Counted from the stretch's first letter, positions 26,732 through 35,985 are shown. The stretch is 64,000 bases of DNA from CAYVHB01 sp964450865 (GCA_964450865.1 CAYVHB010000016.1:1-64000); one strand, 5' to 3'. Notes: generated by a model from the sequence alone, not told the origin. Made by a program: numbers and translations.

Positions 26732-27588
26732 CGGCTCTTTCCCCTCAAGTGAATTTTCGCGGGCAGATCAGCATAGAAATGATCAGGGCCGAGGCGTATC
26801 AGCGGCAGATAGCGGTTGGCCTTGCTGATGACAACCTGGCTGCCACTGTTCAGATAGACCTCGCGGCGGCCATCAATGGCCAGCAAGGCCTGAAATGGGT
26901 AGTCAACAATTGAAATAACCACTTCACTGGTATCAGCGGCCAGGTAACTGCGATTGTGCAAGGTATGGGGACAGATCGGCGTGATCAGCAGCAATGACAG
27001 CTGCGGATGAACGATTGGCCCGCCCGCCGACAGAGAATAGGCTGTCGAACCGGTCGGTGTGGAGATGATCATGCCATCTCCGGGTATACGTTCAAGCAGG
27101 ATACCGTCTATGGACAAGTCCAGGGTCAGGATCCGGGATTTGCCGCCGCGTGAAATCACGGAATCATTCATGGACAGGCCGTCTTCAATCAGCTGCCCGT
27201 CGGCGTCAAAAACCTTGACCGCCAGCATCATGCGCTTATCAATATAATACTGGCCGGCCACCAGGCATTTGACTGCGGCTTCCAGATTTTCCGGCTTGAT
27301 CTCGAGCAAAAAGCCGACACTGCCCAGATTCACGCCGATGATGGGTGTCGTCTGGCAGCCCGGCAGGTGAACCGCTGACAGGAAGGTGCCGTCGCCACCC
27401 AGACAGACCAGAAGATCACAGACGGCATAATCAGCCACCTCAATCCCCCGGACTTTGGCGAGCACCGTATCTTCACTGGCCTGGTCGATAACCGGTATGG
27501 CGCCATGACGGACAATCATCGCGGCCAGTCTGACTGCGACCGCATAGTTGGGATCTTTGTCTGGATTACTGAAGATACCGATGCGCAT
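26728..27588 (-). CDS. nadK: NAD kinase
   Basis: 286 residues; phosphorylates NAD to NADP. The GGDG motif is in LVCLGGDGTFLSAVH (near 85), followed by NLGSVGFLLEI, the NDS motif, and TPTGSTAYSLSAGGPIVHP. It is translationally coupled to argR. In most relatives tlyA lies between dxs and nadK; here that slot is only 141 bases. Confidence 0.95.
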   Translation of the reverse strand: MRIGIFSNPDKDPNYAVAVRLAAMIVRHGAIPVIDQASEDTVLAKVRGIEVADYAVCDLLVCLGGDGTFLSAVHLPGCQTTPIIGVNLGSVGFLLEIKPENLEAAVKCLVAGQYYIDKRMMLAVKVFDADGQLIEDGLSMNDSVISRGGKSRILTLDLSIDGILLERIPGDGMIISTPTGSTAYSLSAGGPIVHPQLSLLLITPICPHTLHNRSYLAADTSEVVISIVDYPFQALLAIDGRREVYLNSGSQVVISKANRYLPLIRLGPDHFYADLPAKIHLRGKSR

Positions 27589-27600
27589 AATGGCCTCCCC

Positions 27601-27703
27601 GCCTGGTTAGCCCCTGCGCGGCAAGGGCTTTGCAAAAGAATCGATGGTCAGCATATCGGATGGCCAGGCCAGGCAGCCGGATTAGCCCCTTGCGCGGCCA
27701 GGC
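27601..27703. repeat. Two 28-bp imperfect direct repeats between dxs and nadK
   Basis: Copies at about 27601-27627 and 27676-27703 share GCC(T/G)G(G/A)TTAGCCCC(T)TGCGCGGC. They lie where tlyA is commonly found; no tlyA remnant can be read. Confidence 0.55.
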
Positions 27704-27729
27704 GTATATGAACGCTCCGTTCAATCAGC

Positions 27730-29673
27730 TCAGGCTTGATTCTGGCTGGTCGTCCGCTTATCCGGCAACAGCTGGCGAACAGCTGCGGCAATCGATGCAG
27801 CGTCCAGTTTCTCGGCGGTCAGCAGCTGGCTGCGACTGCCATGCTGCAAGGGGTGATCCTGAATTGACAACAGGGTAAAGGCCGTGGCCGGGCTGTCAGT
27901 CAGGACAGCTGGCAAAATGGCCTGGCCCAGGCTGCCATAAACGACACCTTCTTCTGCTACCACCAGCCGGCCGGTCTTGCGGACCGAGTCCAGCAAGGTC
28001 TCATAGTCGAATGGCTTGGCACAAACGATGGCCAGCACGTCGCAGTCGACCTGTTCACTGGCCAGCTGGTCCGCTGCAGCCAGGGCCGCCTCGATTTCAT
28101 GACCCAGGGCCGCAATCGTACAGGCCGGGCCTGTGCGCAGGACCTGCAGTTGCTGCCAGGCCGGGAGCAGGTGACTGACCATGGATTGCGGCCGGACCGC
28201 GGACTGCACCGGCACCGGAACCAGTGATTCGGCGATCACCCGGCCCCGGGGGTAGCGGATAGCCACCGGCCCGGCAACCTGCAGAGCCTGGTCCAGACAA
28301 AGTCGCAGCCAGGGTGCAGTCGGCGGGCAATAGACCTCGATACCCGGCAGAGTCAGCAAGAGGCTCAGGTCATAAATGCCCTGATGGGTCTCCCCGTCCT
28401 CACCGACAATGCCGGCCCGGTCGATGGCGACGACAACGGGCAAATGCTGGAGGCAGACATCGTGCAGCAGCTGGTCATAGGCCCGCTGCAGAAAGGTCGA
28501 ATAGAGGGCAACAACCGGCCGCATGCCGCCAGCCGCCAGGCCAGCCGCCAGGGTCAGGGCATGCTGCTCGGCAATGCCAACATCAAAAAAGCGGGCCGGC
28601 AGCATTTCGGCAAACTGGCTCAAACCTGTACCGGTGGTCATGGCTGCCGAGATCGCACAGATCCGCGGCTGATGGCTGGCCAATTCAGCCAGGTGCTGGC
28701 CAAAAACATCTGAATAAGTGGCACAGCCCGTGGCGCCAACCGGACAGACCCCGTTTTCCACCACAAAGGGGGCAACACCATGATAGATGTCCGGAGCCCG
28801 TTCGGCAAAGGAATAACCCTTGCCCTTCTGCGTGATGACATGCAGCAGCACCGGTCCGGTCACCTTCTGGGCAACACGCAGGTGTTTGCGCAGGCTGGCC
28901 AGGTCATGGCCATCAATGGGGCCGTAGTAACGAAAGCCAAACTGCTCAAAGACTACGCCGCTGCGTCTCAGCCACATCCGGTCCAGGCGCTTGAGCTGGT
29001 GGAGCAGGTGGCTCAGGGGCTTGCCAAGCAGCGGCAGCCGGTTCAGGAAAACTTCAACCGAGGACTTGATATGCAGATAGCGTGGTGAAATGCGCAGATT
29101 TTCCAGGTGATTGGCCAGTCCGCCAACATTTTTACTGATTGACATCTGATTGTCATTGAGAATGACGATCAGGCTGGCCGCCGACATGCCGGCATCATTG
29201 AGGGCCTCAAAGGCCATGCCACCTGTCAGGGCCCCGTCACCGATTACGGCCAGCACCTTGCCGGCCAGGTTCAGGTTGTCCATGGCCCGGCTCATCCCCA
29301 GGGCTGCTGAAATGGACGTGCTGCTGTGACCAGTATCGAAAAAATCGTATGGGCTTTCTGAGCGTTTGGGGAAGCCGGCCAGGCCGCCAAGCTTGCGCAG
29401 GGATTTGAACTGGTCACGCCGGCCGGTCAGGATCTTCCAGGCATAGGTCTGATGACCGACATCAAAAACTATTTTGTCGCGCCGGAAATCAAATTCTGCC
29501 AGCAAAGCCAGCGTCAGTTCAACAGCACCCAGATTGGACGCCAGGTGGCCACCATTAGAAGCCACTGTATCAATGATCAGCTGGCGCACCTCACTGGCCA
29601 GCTGTCTGAGCTGGTCATCGGTCAGGCCGCGGATCTGTTCAGGTTCGGTTACCAGGTCGAGGAGACTATCCAT
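27730..29673 (-). CDS. dxs: 1-deoxy-D-xylulose-5-phosphate synthase
   Basis: 647 residues; condenses pyruvate and glyceraldehyde 3-phosphate using thiamine diphosphate, the first step of the MEP isoprenoid route. The ThDP-binding GDGALTGGMAFEALNDAG and NDNQMSI segments, the DVGIAEQHALTLAAGLA motif and the YPRG motif are all present. It sits between ispA and nadK, as in many Clostridia. Confidence 0.96.
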   Translation of the reverse strand: MDSLLDLVTEPEQIRGLTDDQLRQLASEVRQLIIDTVASNGGHLASNLGAVELTLALLAEFDFRRDKIVFDVGHQTYAWKILTGRRDQFKSLRKLGGLAGFPKRSESPYDFFDTGHSSTSISAALGMSRAMDNLNLAGKVLAVIGDGALTGGMAFEALNDAGMSAASLIVILNDNQMSISKNVGGLANHLENLRISPRYLHIKSSVEVFLNRLPLLGKPLSHLLHQLKRLDRMWLRRSGVVFEQFGFRYYGPIDGHDLASLRKHLRVAQKVTGPVLLHVITQKGKGYSFAERAPDIYHGVAPFVVENGVCPVGATGCATYSDVFGQHLAELASHQPRICAISAAMTTGTGLSQFAEMLPARFFDVGIAEQHALTLAAGLAAGGMRPVVALYSTFLQRAYDQLLHDVCLQHLPVVVAIDRAGIVGEDGETHQGIYDLSLLLTLPGIEVYCPPTAPWLRLCLDQALQVAGPVAIRYPRGRVIAESLVPVPVQSAVRPQSMVSHLLPAWQQLQVLRTGPACTIAALGHEIEAALAAADQLASEQVDCDVLAIVCAKPFDYETLLDSVRKTGRLVVAEEGVVYGSLGQAILPAVLTDSPATAFTLLSIQDHPLQHGSRSQLLTAEKLDAASIAAAVRQLLPDKRTTSQNQA

Positions 29674-29709
29674 TCAGGTTATGAACCTCCAGGTTCATGT
29701 ATCATTATC

Positions 29710-29804
29710 TTCCCGGATCCAGGCCGGCGACGGGGGTTTGTTTCCCGGTTCCAGGGCGGTGAGGGGATCATCCTCCCGGTTCCAGACCGTTGACGGGTTT
29801 TTGC
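29710..29804. repeat. Three imperfect 32-bp tandem repeats between ispA and dxs
   Basis: TCCCGG(A/T)TCCAG-type units start at 29711, 29743 and 29774. They fill most of the 155-base gap, giving the transcript three similar GC-rich blocks. Confidence 0.75.
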
Positions 29805-29828
29805 GGTCCGGGCAGTTCAGATCGGCTT

Positions 29829-30734
29829 TCAGTGCTGGCGGGTTAGCAGGAAACCGGTCAGGCCCTGCAAAAAGTCAACCTTCAGGCCCTGTTCGCCCAG
29901 TCTGGCCAGGGCCTGGCCAGCTTCGTCCATCGCCACGGCAAGCAGCTGGCGGGCCTGCGCCAGGCCAAAGTGTGTGACATAGGTTGACTTGGCATCGCGC
30001 ACGTCCTTGCCGGTCGTCTTGCCCAGCAGCTGCTGGTCAGCGGTCACATCAAGAATATCATCCTGGATCTGGAATGCCAGCCCGATATGCGTGGCATAAT
30101 CACGCAAGTCATCGGTCTGGGGCTGCGGATTGCCAGCCAGGGCGGCAGCTGCCAGAACCGGCGCCAGCAAAAGCTGGCCGGTTTTCAGCGCGTGCAAATG
30201 ACGCAAGGCCTCGGCGGTGAGGATCTGGCTCTCAGCCGCCAGATCCAGGGCCTGGCCGCCGATCATGCCCTGGCTGCCGGCCGCCCGGGCAATGATCTGC
30301 CCCGCTTGTGCTGCCGCTGGCATCCGGCTGGCCGGAAAGCCGGCTATGGCCTCCAGGATGACTTCATAGGCGCGATTCAGCAGGGCATCACCAGCCAGGA
30401 CGGCCATTCCTTCACCATAAACCTTATGACAGGTCGGCCGGCCCCGGCGCAGGTCATCATCGTCCATACATGGCAGGTCATCATGGACCAGCGAGTAGGT
30501 ATGGATCATTTCCAGGGCTGCCGCATAGGGCAGCGCCAGGTCGCGCGCCACGTCCAGCAGGCCAGCGGCAGCCAGCAGCAGGACCGGCCGGATTCTTTTG
30601 CCGCCAGCCAGCAGGCTGTAACGGGCCGCCGCCGTCACCTGGCCATATGCGGACTCAAGCTGAGCGGGAAAATACACCGGCAGGGCCTGTTCAATATCGG
30701 CCAGATACGCTGCATATTGTTCGTTAAAGTTCAT
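29829..30734 (-). CDS. ispA: Geranylgeranyl/farnesyl diphosphate synthase
   Basis: 301 residues; a short-chain trans-prenyltransferase. The first Asp-rich motif is DDLPCMDDDDLRRG near residue 85 and the second is IQDDILDVTAD near 227. It makes C15 (possibly C20) diphosphate for undecaprenol and quinone precursors. It lies between xseB and dxs in the conserved block. Confidence 0.93.
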   Translation of the reverse strand: MNFNEQYAAYLADIEQALPVYFPAQLESAYGQVTAAARYSLLAGGKRIRPVLLLAAAGLLDVARDLALPYAAALEMIHTYSLVHDDLPCMDDDDLRRGRPTCHKVYGEGMAVLAGDALLNRAYEVILEAIAGFPASRMPAAAQAGQIIARAAGSQGMIGGQALDLAAESQILTAEALRHLHALKTGQLLLAPVLAAAALAGNPQPQTDDLRDYATHIGLAFQIQDDILDVTADQQLLGKTTGKDVRDAKSTYVTHFGLAQARQLLAVAMDEAGQALARLGEQGLKVDFLQGLTGFLLTRQH

Positions 30735-30826
30735 ATCTCCCTCTCAGATTATTCGTAAGCGGCAAGAGTGGCACCCTCTGACGGATTCCGGTTGCGGCTT
30801 GCCATCAGCTGACACGGATTCGTCCG

Positions 30827-31111
30827 TCAGCTGTCGGCCGGACCGCCAAACGGCTTCTCTTCCAGGCTGCCATCAGGGCGAACCAGCAGCTGGGTGATCT
30901 GATGCTCAACAGCCGCAAGCTGGCTTTCACATGAACGCGCCAGCTCGATCCCCTGCTGGTAAAGCTTCATCGACTCATCAAGGCTGATTTCACCGGATTC
31001 CAGGCGCTGGACAATCCGCTCCAGCAGGGCCATCGCCTGTTCATAAGACAGTGTCGACAGATCTGCTGCCATACCGCTTTGTGGAGATAATATTGAATCT
31101 GTTTCTGCCAT
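30827..31111 (-). CDS. xseB: Exodeoxyribonuclease VII small subunit
   Basis: A 94-residue helical-hairpin protein with the family core LSYEQAMALLERIVQRLESG and SLDESMKLYQQGIEL. It pairs with XseA to form the nuclease. I start at 31111 (MAETDS) because AGGAGG lies eight bases upstream; the longer open frame to 31207 lacks family similarity. Preceding gene: xseA. Confidence 0.92.
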   Translation of the reverse strand: MAETDSILSPQSGMAADLSTLSYEQAMALLERIVQRLESGEISLDESMKLYQQGIELARSCESQLAAVEHQITQLLVRPDGSLEEKPFGGPADS

Positions 31112-31152
31112 ACCGGCACCTCCTGCCTGAAAAAACACGAAACGAGGCCAAT

Positions 31153-31242
31153 CCGGACCGGTCTTGTCCGATAACCCTGAACAGGTTGGGTATCCTGTGC
31201 GGGTCATTTGCAGCTAGCCCGGACCGTTATTGTCCTGTAACC
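31153..31242. repeat. 24-bp imperfect duplication spanning the xseA stop
   Basis: 31219-31242 (last codons and stop of xseA) and 31153-31176 (intergenic) match at 20 of 24 bases, 66 bases apart. Confidence 0.65.
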
Positions 31243-32429
31243 AGATTGACCGTACAGTCCAGCTGGCCGTCACGCAGCCAGACGAGAATACGTTCATTGC
31301 ATCGGACCTGGCTGCTGGATACGATCGTCTGGCCTGATGGACCCTGAACCACGGCATAGCCGCGGGTCAGAACCTTGAGCGGGCTCAAGGCGTCAAGCTT
31401 GCCGGCTAAAATCGCCAGGTCCCGTTCCGCCCGGTGCAGACGCCGGTTCGCGGCCTGCTGCAGACGGTCAGTTGCCAGGTCAAGATCCTGCCGGCAGCGG
31501 TCGAGGCGTTCCAGCGGCCGGACCAGGCAGGGCCGTTCCCGCAGCCGGGCCAGGCGCTGTCTCTGCACCTGGGCCCGCTTCAGCAGGGCCTGCTGCAGAC
31601 GATGCCGCTGGCGGGTAATCTTATCCTGTTCAGCATGGCGTTCGGGCATGGCCAGCTCGGCGGCAGCCGACGGGGTAGCGGCCCGTACATCGGCAACAAA
31701 ATCACAGATCGTATAGTCGGTCTCGTGACCAACCGCGGAAATAACCGGGATTCGCGACTGATAAACTGCCCGGGCGACAATTTCCTCGTTGAAGGCCCAC
31801 AGGTCCTCCAGCGAACCGCCACCGCGGCCGACAATCAGCACATCGACCGTATTCAGGCGGTTAAACTGCTCAATGGCCGCGGCTATGCTGGCCGCCGCTC
31901 CCTCGCCCTGGACCTGGACCGGAATCAGCTGCAGCCGGAAATTGGGAAACCGGCGACCGAGCACGGTAATGATGTCGCGGATCACCGCACCCGACGGCGA
32001 GGTCACAACACCGATGGCCCGGGGCAGGACTGGCAGCTTCTTCTTATGGGCCGGATCAAAGAGCCCTTCGCCCTGCAAGTTCTTTTTCAGCTGTTCGAAA
32101 GCCAGGTACAGGTCACCGACGCCGTCAGCCTGCATGGCCTGGACACTCAGCTGAAAGCGGCCATCTTTTTCATAAAGGGTCGCTTTAGCCGTGACAATGA
32201 CCCTCACGCCATCGGCGGGCCGAAAGCGCAGGGACTGAGCGGCCGAGCGGAACATGACGCAGGGTACGGCAGCCGTCTGATCTTTAAGCGTGAAATAACA
32301 ATGCCCCGACGCATAGAGCTTAAAACCGGAAATTTCGCCCTTGACCAGCACGCCGGACAGATTCTCATTGCTTTCAAGCAGCGCCGCAACATAGCGATTG
32401 AGCTGGGAAACACTAATGGGCCGGGTCAT
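31227..32429 (-). CDS. xseA: Exodeoxyribonuclease VII large subunit
   Basis: 400 residues, a single-strand DNA exonuclease subunit. An N-terminal OB fold (SVSQLNRYVAALLESNENLSGVLVKGEISGF) is followed by the catalytic domain with VLIVGRGGGSLEDLWAFNEE, and a coiled-coil C-terminal region. Its start lies inside the 3' end of nusB (17-base overlap). Confidence 0.95.
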   Translation of the reverse strand: MTRPISVSQLNRYVAALLESNENLSGVLVKGEISGFKLYASGHCYFTLKDQTAAVPCVMFRSAAQSLRFRPADGVRVIVTAKATLYEKDGRFQLSVQAMQADGVGDLYLAFEQLKKNLQGEGLFDPAHKKKLPVLPRAIGVVTSPSGAVIRDIITVLGRRFPNFRLQLIPVQVQGEGAAASIAAAIEQFNRLNTVDVLIVGRGGGSLEDLWAFNEEIVARAVYQSRIPVISAVGHETDYTICDFVADVRAATPSAAAELAMPERHAEQDKITRQRHRLQQALLKRAQVQRQRLARLRERPCLVRPLERLDRCRQDLDLATDRLQQAANRRLHRAERDLAILAGKLDALSPLKVLTRGYAVVQGPSGQTIVSSSQVRCNERILVWLRDGQLDCTVNLVTGQ

Positions 32430-33066
32430 CGGTCCTGGCCTGGCGGCGCTCTGGCGCCTGGTCTGCCGGCAGCAACTGGCCGGACAGCTGTGCTATTTCA
32501 TTTGGTTCAGGCAGCCCTTGCGAATCTGCCTCATCCTCCGGCTTTGCCTGGCTGTCCGGACGGGACTGGCCCGCGTGCCTGGCCTTGCCGGCTTTCTGCG
32601 GTTTTTCATACGTACCGGATCCAGCTGTCAATGGCGATGAACCGGCTGAACGGTCATTGTTTTCCTGTTCCTGCGAACGACTCAGATTGCCAAGCACGGC
32701 ATTGATATAGGAGCGCGATTCCTCGCTGCTATATTTCTTGCTGAGCAGGACGGCCTCGGAAATCGCCACACTGGCCGGGATATCCGGCTGATAATACATC
32801 TCATAGGTCGCCAGGCGCAAAATGGTCAGGTCAATCCTGGGCAAACGGTCCTTGGTCCAGCGTTTCAGCAACGGGCTGAAGCGGGCGTCCAGCTCAGCCA
32901 GATGCTCACGTACGCCCTTCACCAGCTGCAGCATGTACCCAGCCTCGGCATCCGTGACCTCAAACTCGCGGATGAACACTTGCAGCTGGCTTTCCTCATC
33001 ACCTTTTTGCAATTCCAACTGATATAAAAACATGAAAGCCTTCTCACGGGCTTTGCTGCGAATCAT
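32413..33066 (-). CDS. nusB: Transcription antitermination factor NusB with C-terminal tail
   Basis: 217 residues. Residues 1-140 are the all-helical NusB fold (SKAREKAFMFLYQLE, ATYEMYYQPDIPASVAISEAVLLSKKYSSEE) that binds boxA RNA with NusE/S10 in rRNA antitermination. A polar, Pro/Gln/Ser/Glu-rich tail of about 70 residues follows, beyond the normal end of the family. GAGGAGG seven bases before the ATG at 33066 fixes the start. Confidence 0.92.
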   Translation of the reverse strand: MIRSKAREKAFMFLYQLELQKGDEESQLQVFIREFEVTDAEAGYMLQLVKGVREHLAELDARFSPLLKRWTKDRLPRIDLTILRLATYEMYYQPDIPASVAISEAVLLSKKYSSEESRSYINAVLGNLSRSQEQENNDRSAGSSPLTAGSGTYEKPQKAGKARHAGQSRPDSQAKPEDEADSQGLPEPNEIAQLSGQLLPADQAPERRQARTDDPAH

Positions 33067-33207
33067 GCAAGCCTCCTCACACCGGCTGGCCTGTCGACTG
33101 GCCGGCATTGGCAAAATTGCGCTGCTGTAACGCGGTGATTCAGACCCGGGCCGCAACGCCAGCCCGACCGGACAGGACCGATATCAGATCAGAAAAGGCG
33201 AAAATAC

Positions 33208-33444
33208 CTAGCGGAACAGGCCGGGCGGCAGAATCTTGTCAAGCAGATTGCGGATATCTTCCCGGCTGCTGAAATAGCGCGTGCCCAGGAAGTAACCCAG
33301 GCCGGTCATGGCCAGGATAAACAGGGTCTTGCCCAGGCCAAAGATAACCAGCAACAAGGCCAGGACAAGGCCGCTGACGGCCCCGACGGTGCCGGGATTC
33401 TTGCCCTTCAGGACATCTTGCAGACTCTGCCAGAAATTTTTCAT
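33208..33444 (-). CDS. DUF2273 small membrane protein
   Basis: 78 residues with two close TM helices (about 20-55) between a basic N-terminus and an amphipathic tail. DUF2273 proteins are encoded beside Asp23/AmaP and are thought to be part of the same membrane-associated envelope stress assembly. The ATG is five bases from the amaP-like stop. Confidence 0.85.
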   Translation of the reverse strand: MKNFWQSLQDVLKGKNPGTVGAVSGLVLALLLVIFGLGKTLFILAMTGLGYFLGTRYFSSREDIRNLLDKILPPGLFR

Positions 33445-33449
33445 ACGCT

Positions 33450-34001
33450 TTAACGTTCGACGCGGGCGGCAACTGCCTCGACGCGGCTGACTTTGATCTG
33501 GACCTGGGCAACCGGTATGCCGGTGTAGCGCTCAACGTCCTTTTTGATCCGGTCCTGGACCTTGGCCATCATGGCCGGCACTTCAACATCAGAATAGAGA
33601 ATCGTGATCAGCTGAATGGTGATCTTGTCGCCCTTGAAGGGCGCCACGCGCGCCTTGGCCGTCTTGATGCCGCACTGGGCAGAACGGGCGGAGTTCAGGG
33701 CGATGCTTTCAATCGCGTCGACACCGATGTCGATGAAGCCGATCTCATTGCTGCGGATACGCGTCCGGTTGAGCCGGCCGCTCAGGATGGCATTGACCAG
33801 GATAACCAGGGACAATCCCAGCACCAGCCCGGCCAGCAGGACTGACAAGAGGCGGGCCGAAGTCTGCTCGACCACCTTGGTCAGCAGCTCGACAAACCCG
33901 CTCAGTACACCATTGCTGAGCAGGATCAGGATAAAAAGCATGGCCAGGACAGCCAGCAGAAAAGACAAAACAATCAGGGCCGTGCGGACCAGTCGATTCA
34001 C
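33450..34001 (-). CDS. amaP: Alkaline shock response membrane anchor protein (AmaP)
   Basis: 183 residues: two TM helices (about 8-30 and 50-73) and a cytosolic Asp23-like domain ending in RVEAVAARVER. AmaP recruits Asp23 to the membrane in Staphylococcus. Its start overlaps the Asp23-family stop by four bases (ATGA). Confidence 0.85.
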   Translation of the reverse strand: MNRLVRTALIVLSFLLAVLAMLFILILLSNGVLSGFVELLTKVVEQTSARLLSVLLAGLVLGLSLVILVNAILSGRLNRTRIRSNEIGFIDIGVDAIESIALNSARSAQCGIKTAKARVAPFKGDKITIQLITILYSDVEVPAMMAKVQDRIKKDVERYTGIPVAQVQIKVSRVEAVAARVER

Positions 34002-34378
34002 TTGCGGCCCTCCTCTCTGGTGATTACACCTTTGACATGAACATGGACAGCATCTACGATCAGGCCCGTATATTTCTCGACGTCGGCCTTGACCCGTTCC
34101 TGGATCGACCAGGCAACCTCCGGGATAATGTTGCCAAAATAGATAACCGGGAAAACCGTGATCGTCACCATTTCCTCGCTGTCATCATGAAAGACAACCT
34201 TGACGCCCTTGCCCTCGTGCTCGAAGCCGATTGCTTCCTTGAGCGAGACCAGGTTGCTGGTATCCAGGCTGGCCACACCGGGGGTTTGCATGGCTGCCTC
34301 GGCTGCATATTGGGCCACGAAGCCCTGGGCCATGGTGCGCTCACCCCGGATTGAAGAAGCATATGCCGAATCAGCCAT
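33998..34378 (-). CDS. Asp23/Gls24 family envelope stress protein
   Basis: 126 residues, the soluble Asp23 fold: AQYAAEAAMQTPGVASLD and VTVFPVIYFGNIIPEVAWSIQERVKADVEKYTGL. It probably binds the AmaP-like anchor encoded next and lies between efp and nusB, the standard clostridial position. Confidence 0.9.
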   Translation of the reverse strand: MADSAYASSIRGERTMAQGFVAQYAAEAAMQTPGVASLDTSNLVSLKEAIGFEHEGKGVKVVFHDDSEEMVTITVFPVIYFGNIIPEVAWSIQERVKADVEKYTGLIVDAVHVHVKGVITREEGRK

Positions 34379-34438
34379 TTTAGTGCCAGTGCCCTCTTAT
34401 ATTCCTGAAAGGATCGTGTATTGCTGGAAGGATCGTGC

Positions 34439-34996
34439 TCAGGCCCGCTCCATGTATTCGCCAGTCCGGGTATCAATCCGCACGCGGTCACCCTGGTTGA
34501 CAAACAGCGGCACCTTGATCACGGCGCCGGTCTCGACAGTCGCATTCTTGGTGGCATTCTGGGCCGTGTCGCCCTTGACGCCGGGATCACAGTCCGTGAT
34601 TTCGAGCTCGACGAAAATTGGCGGCTCAACACCGAAAACCTCGCCTTTATAAGACAAGATCTTGCAAACCATGTTTTCCTTGAGGAATTTCAGGGCATCG
34701 CCCAGCGCCTGGGCCGTAAACGGAACCTGTTCAAAAGTCTCGACATCCATGAAATAGTACAGATCGCCGTCACTATACAGAAAGCTCATGTCGGCCCGGT
34801 CCAGCTGGGCCCGCTCGAACTTGTCGGACGGATTGAAGCTGCGTTCAACCACGCCACCGGTCTTGACGTTCCTGTATTTGGTCCGGACAAAAGCTGCGCC
34901 CTTGCCTGGCTTGACATGCTGAAACTCGACGACCTGGTAAACCTGACTGTCCATTTCAAACGTGACGCCATTGCGAAAATCACCTGCGCTGATCAT
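34439..34996 (-). CDS. efp: Translation elongation factor P
   Basis: 185 residues, three beta-barrel domains. It relieves stalls at polyproline. Domain I has the loop HVKPGKGAAFVRTKYRN with Lys at the tip (near 32), the residue modified in many species; the C-terminal signature GDRVRIDTRTGEYMERA is intact. GGAGG lies about 11 bases before the ATG, and a promoter is recognisable upstream. The proline-repeat-rich proteins in this window would be natural clients. Confidence 0.96.
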   Translation of the reverse strand: MISAGDFRNGVTFEMDSQVYQVVEFQHVKPGKGAAFVRTKYRNVKTGGVVERSFNPSDKFERAQLDRADMSFLYSDGDLYYFMDVETFEQVPFTAQALGDALKFLKENMVCKILSYKGEVFGVEPPIFVELEITDCDPGVKGDTAQNATKNATVETGAVIKVPLFVNQGDRVRIDTRTGEYMERA

Positions 34997-35053
34997 AAAT
35001 TGTTAATACCTCCCGGAAAGCATCCTCATGCTTGTATATGCAAATTCTATCCT

Positions 35054-35083
35054 ATTGTAGTCTATCAGCGCCAGCCTTTGCAA
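35054..35083 (-). promoter_or_regulatory. Promoter of efp and the downstream block
   Basis: Minus strand TTGCAA (35078-35083), an 18-base spacer and TACAAT (35054-35059), about 58 bases before the efp ATG. Confidence 0.55.
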
Positions 35084-35180
35084 GTAGCACAATCATTTCA
35101 GGTGCAGACCAGCCGCAGGCCCTGCTTTGTTTTTGCATCCGTGATGGATCATCCGCCAGCGATGCAATGCCCCGGCTGTT

Positions 35181-35699
35181 TCAGCCGTGCCGGCCCTGGC
35201 GATGAAAGTAGCGCAGGAAAGGCGCCTCCAGGGCGCGCTTGATCCGGACGTTCCAGGCTTCGGCCGGATGACGGGGCTTGACCAGGATTGCCAGTGTACC
35301 GGCCCGCCGGGCAGCCAATATATCCGTGAACAGCTGGTCGCCGATCATCATGGCCTGCCGCGGTGCAAACCCGGCGGCCTGGCAGGCACGCAACAATCCG
35401 CGCGGGGATGGCTTGGCCGCCATACCCGTAAAGGGCAGATCCAGTGTCGCCGCAAAGGCCCGGGCCCGCCTGCTTTTGGCATTGGAGACAATCCAGGCCT
35501 GAAGCCCGGCCTTTGCAATCAGGGCTACGGCTGAACGGGCGAAATCATCGGCCTGCCGCTCGCCATGATGCACCAGTGTATTGTCAATATCCAGTAGAAC
35601 CAGGCGGATTCCCTGCTGATAGTACTGCGCAAAATCAATCTGTAAAATATCCGGATAAATCCGGTCCGGTTGTAGCCGGCGGGCAAGCCATTTAAACAT
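35181..35699 (-). CDS. yqeG: YqeG-family HAD-IIIA phosphatase
   Basis: 172 residues with HAD motif I LDIDNTLVHHG (near 35), motif II SNAKSRRA, and motif III-like KPSPRG with MMIGDQLFTDILAA. YqeG-type enzymes act on phospholipid-like phosphates such as phosphatidylglycerophosphate in some lineages; the substrate here is not shown. AGGAGG lies just before the ATG. Confidence 0.88.
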   Translation of the reverse strand: MFKWLARRLQPDRIYPDILQIDFAQYYQQGIRLVLLDIDNTLVHHGERQADDFARSAVALIAKAGLQAWIVSNAKSRRARAFAATLDLPFTGMAAKPSPRGLLRACQAAGFAPRQAMMIGDQLFTDILAARRAGTLAILVKPRHPAEAWNVRIKRALEAPFLRYFHRQGRHG

Positions 35700-35780
35700 A
35701 GGACCCTCCTGTCATACGGTCAGGTGCTGATATCTCCGTTACCAGTATCCATGATGGACCGTCTGGCCGTCAATCCATGA

Positions 35781-35857
35781 ACCGGATAATCCCGGCCCGC
35801 CCATCACCGGATATTACCGGCCTGCCCATCGCCGGATAATCCCGGCCACCGGATATC
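35781..35857. repeat. 25-bp tandem repeats upstream of the aspartate kinase promoter
   Basis: (A/G)CCGGATA-type units begin at 35781, 35806, 35831 and 35848 (periods 25, 25 and 17). They occupy the intergenic space between yqeG and lysC, about 100 bases before the promoter. Confidence 0.7.
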
Positions 35858-35956
35858 TGGGAGCCAGAACAGCGCCTATCTGGCAGGCCAGCACCGCACA
35901 GTGTCATTTTCTGACGCTGCAAGCCATGAACAGGGCAACAACTTCCGGTCAATTGC

Positions 35957-35985
35957 TTGAAATCAGCGCATTGCTTGCATATAAT
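35957..35985 (+). promoter_or_regulatory. Promoter of aspartate kinase
   Basis: TTGAAA (35957-35962), a 17-base spacer and a perfect TATAAT (35980-35985), 26 bases before the ATG. The short leader leaves no room for a lysine riboswitch. Confidence 0.8.

Noticed and set aside
35781..35857. CRISPR array
   Set aside because: Units are contiguous 25-bp repeats without unique spacers, and there are no cas genes in the window.
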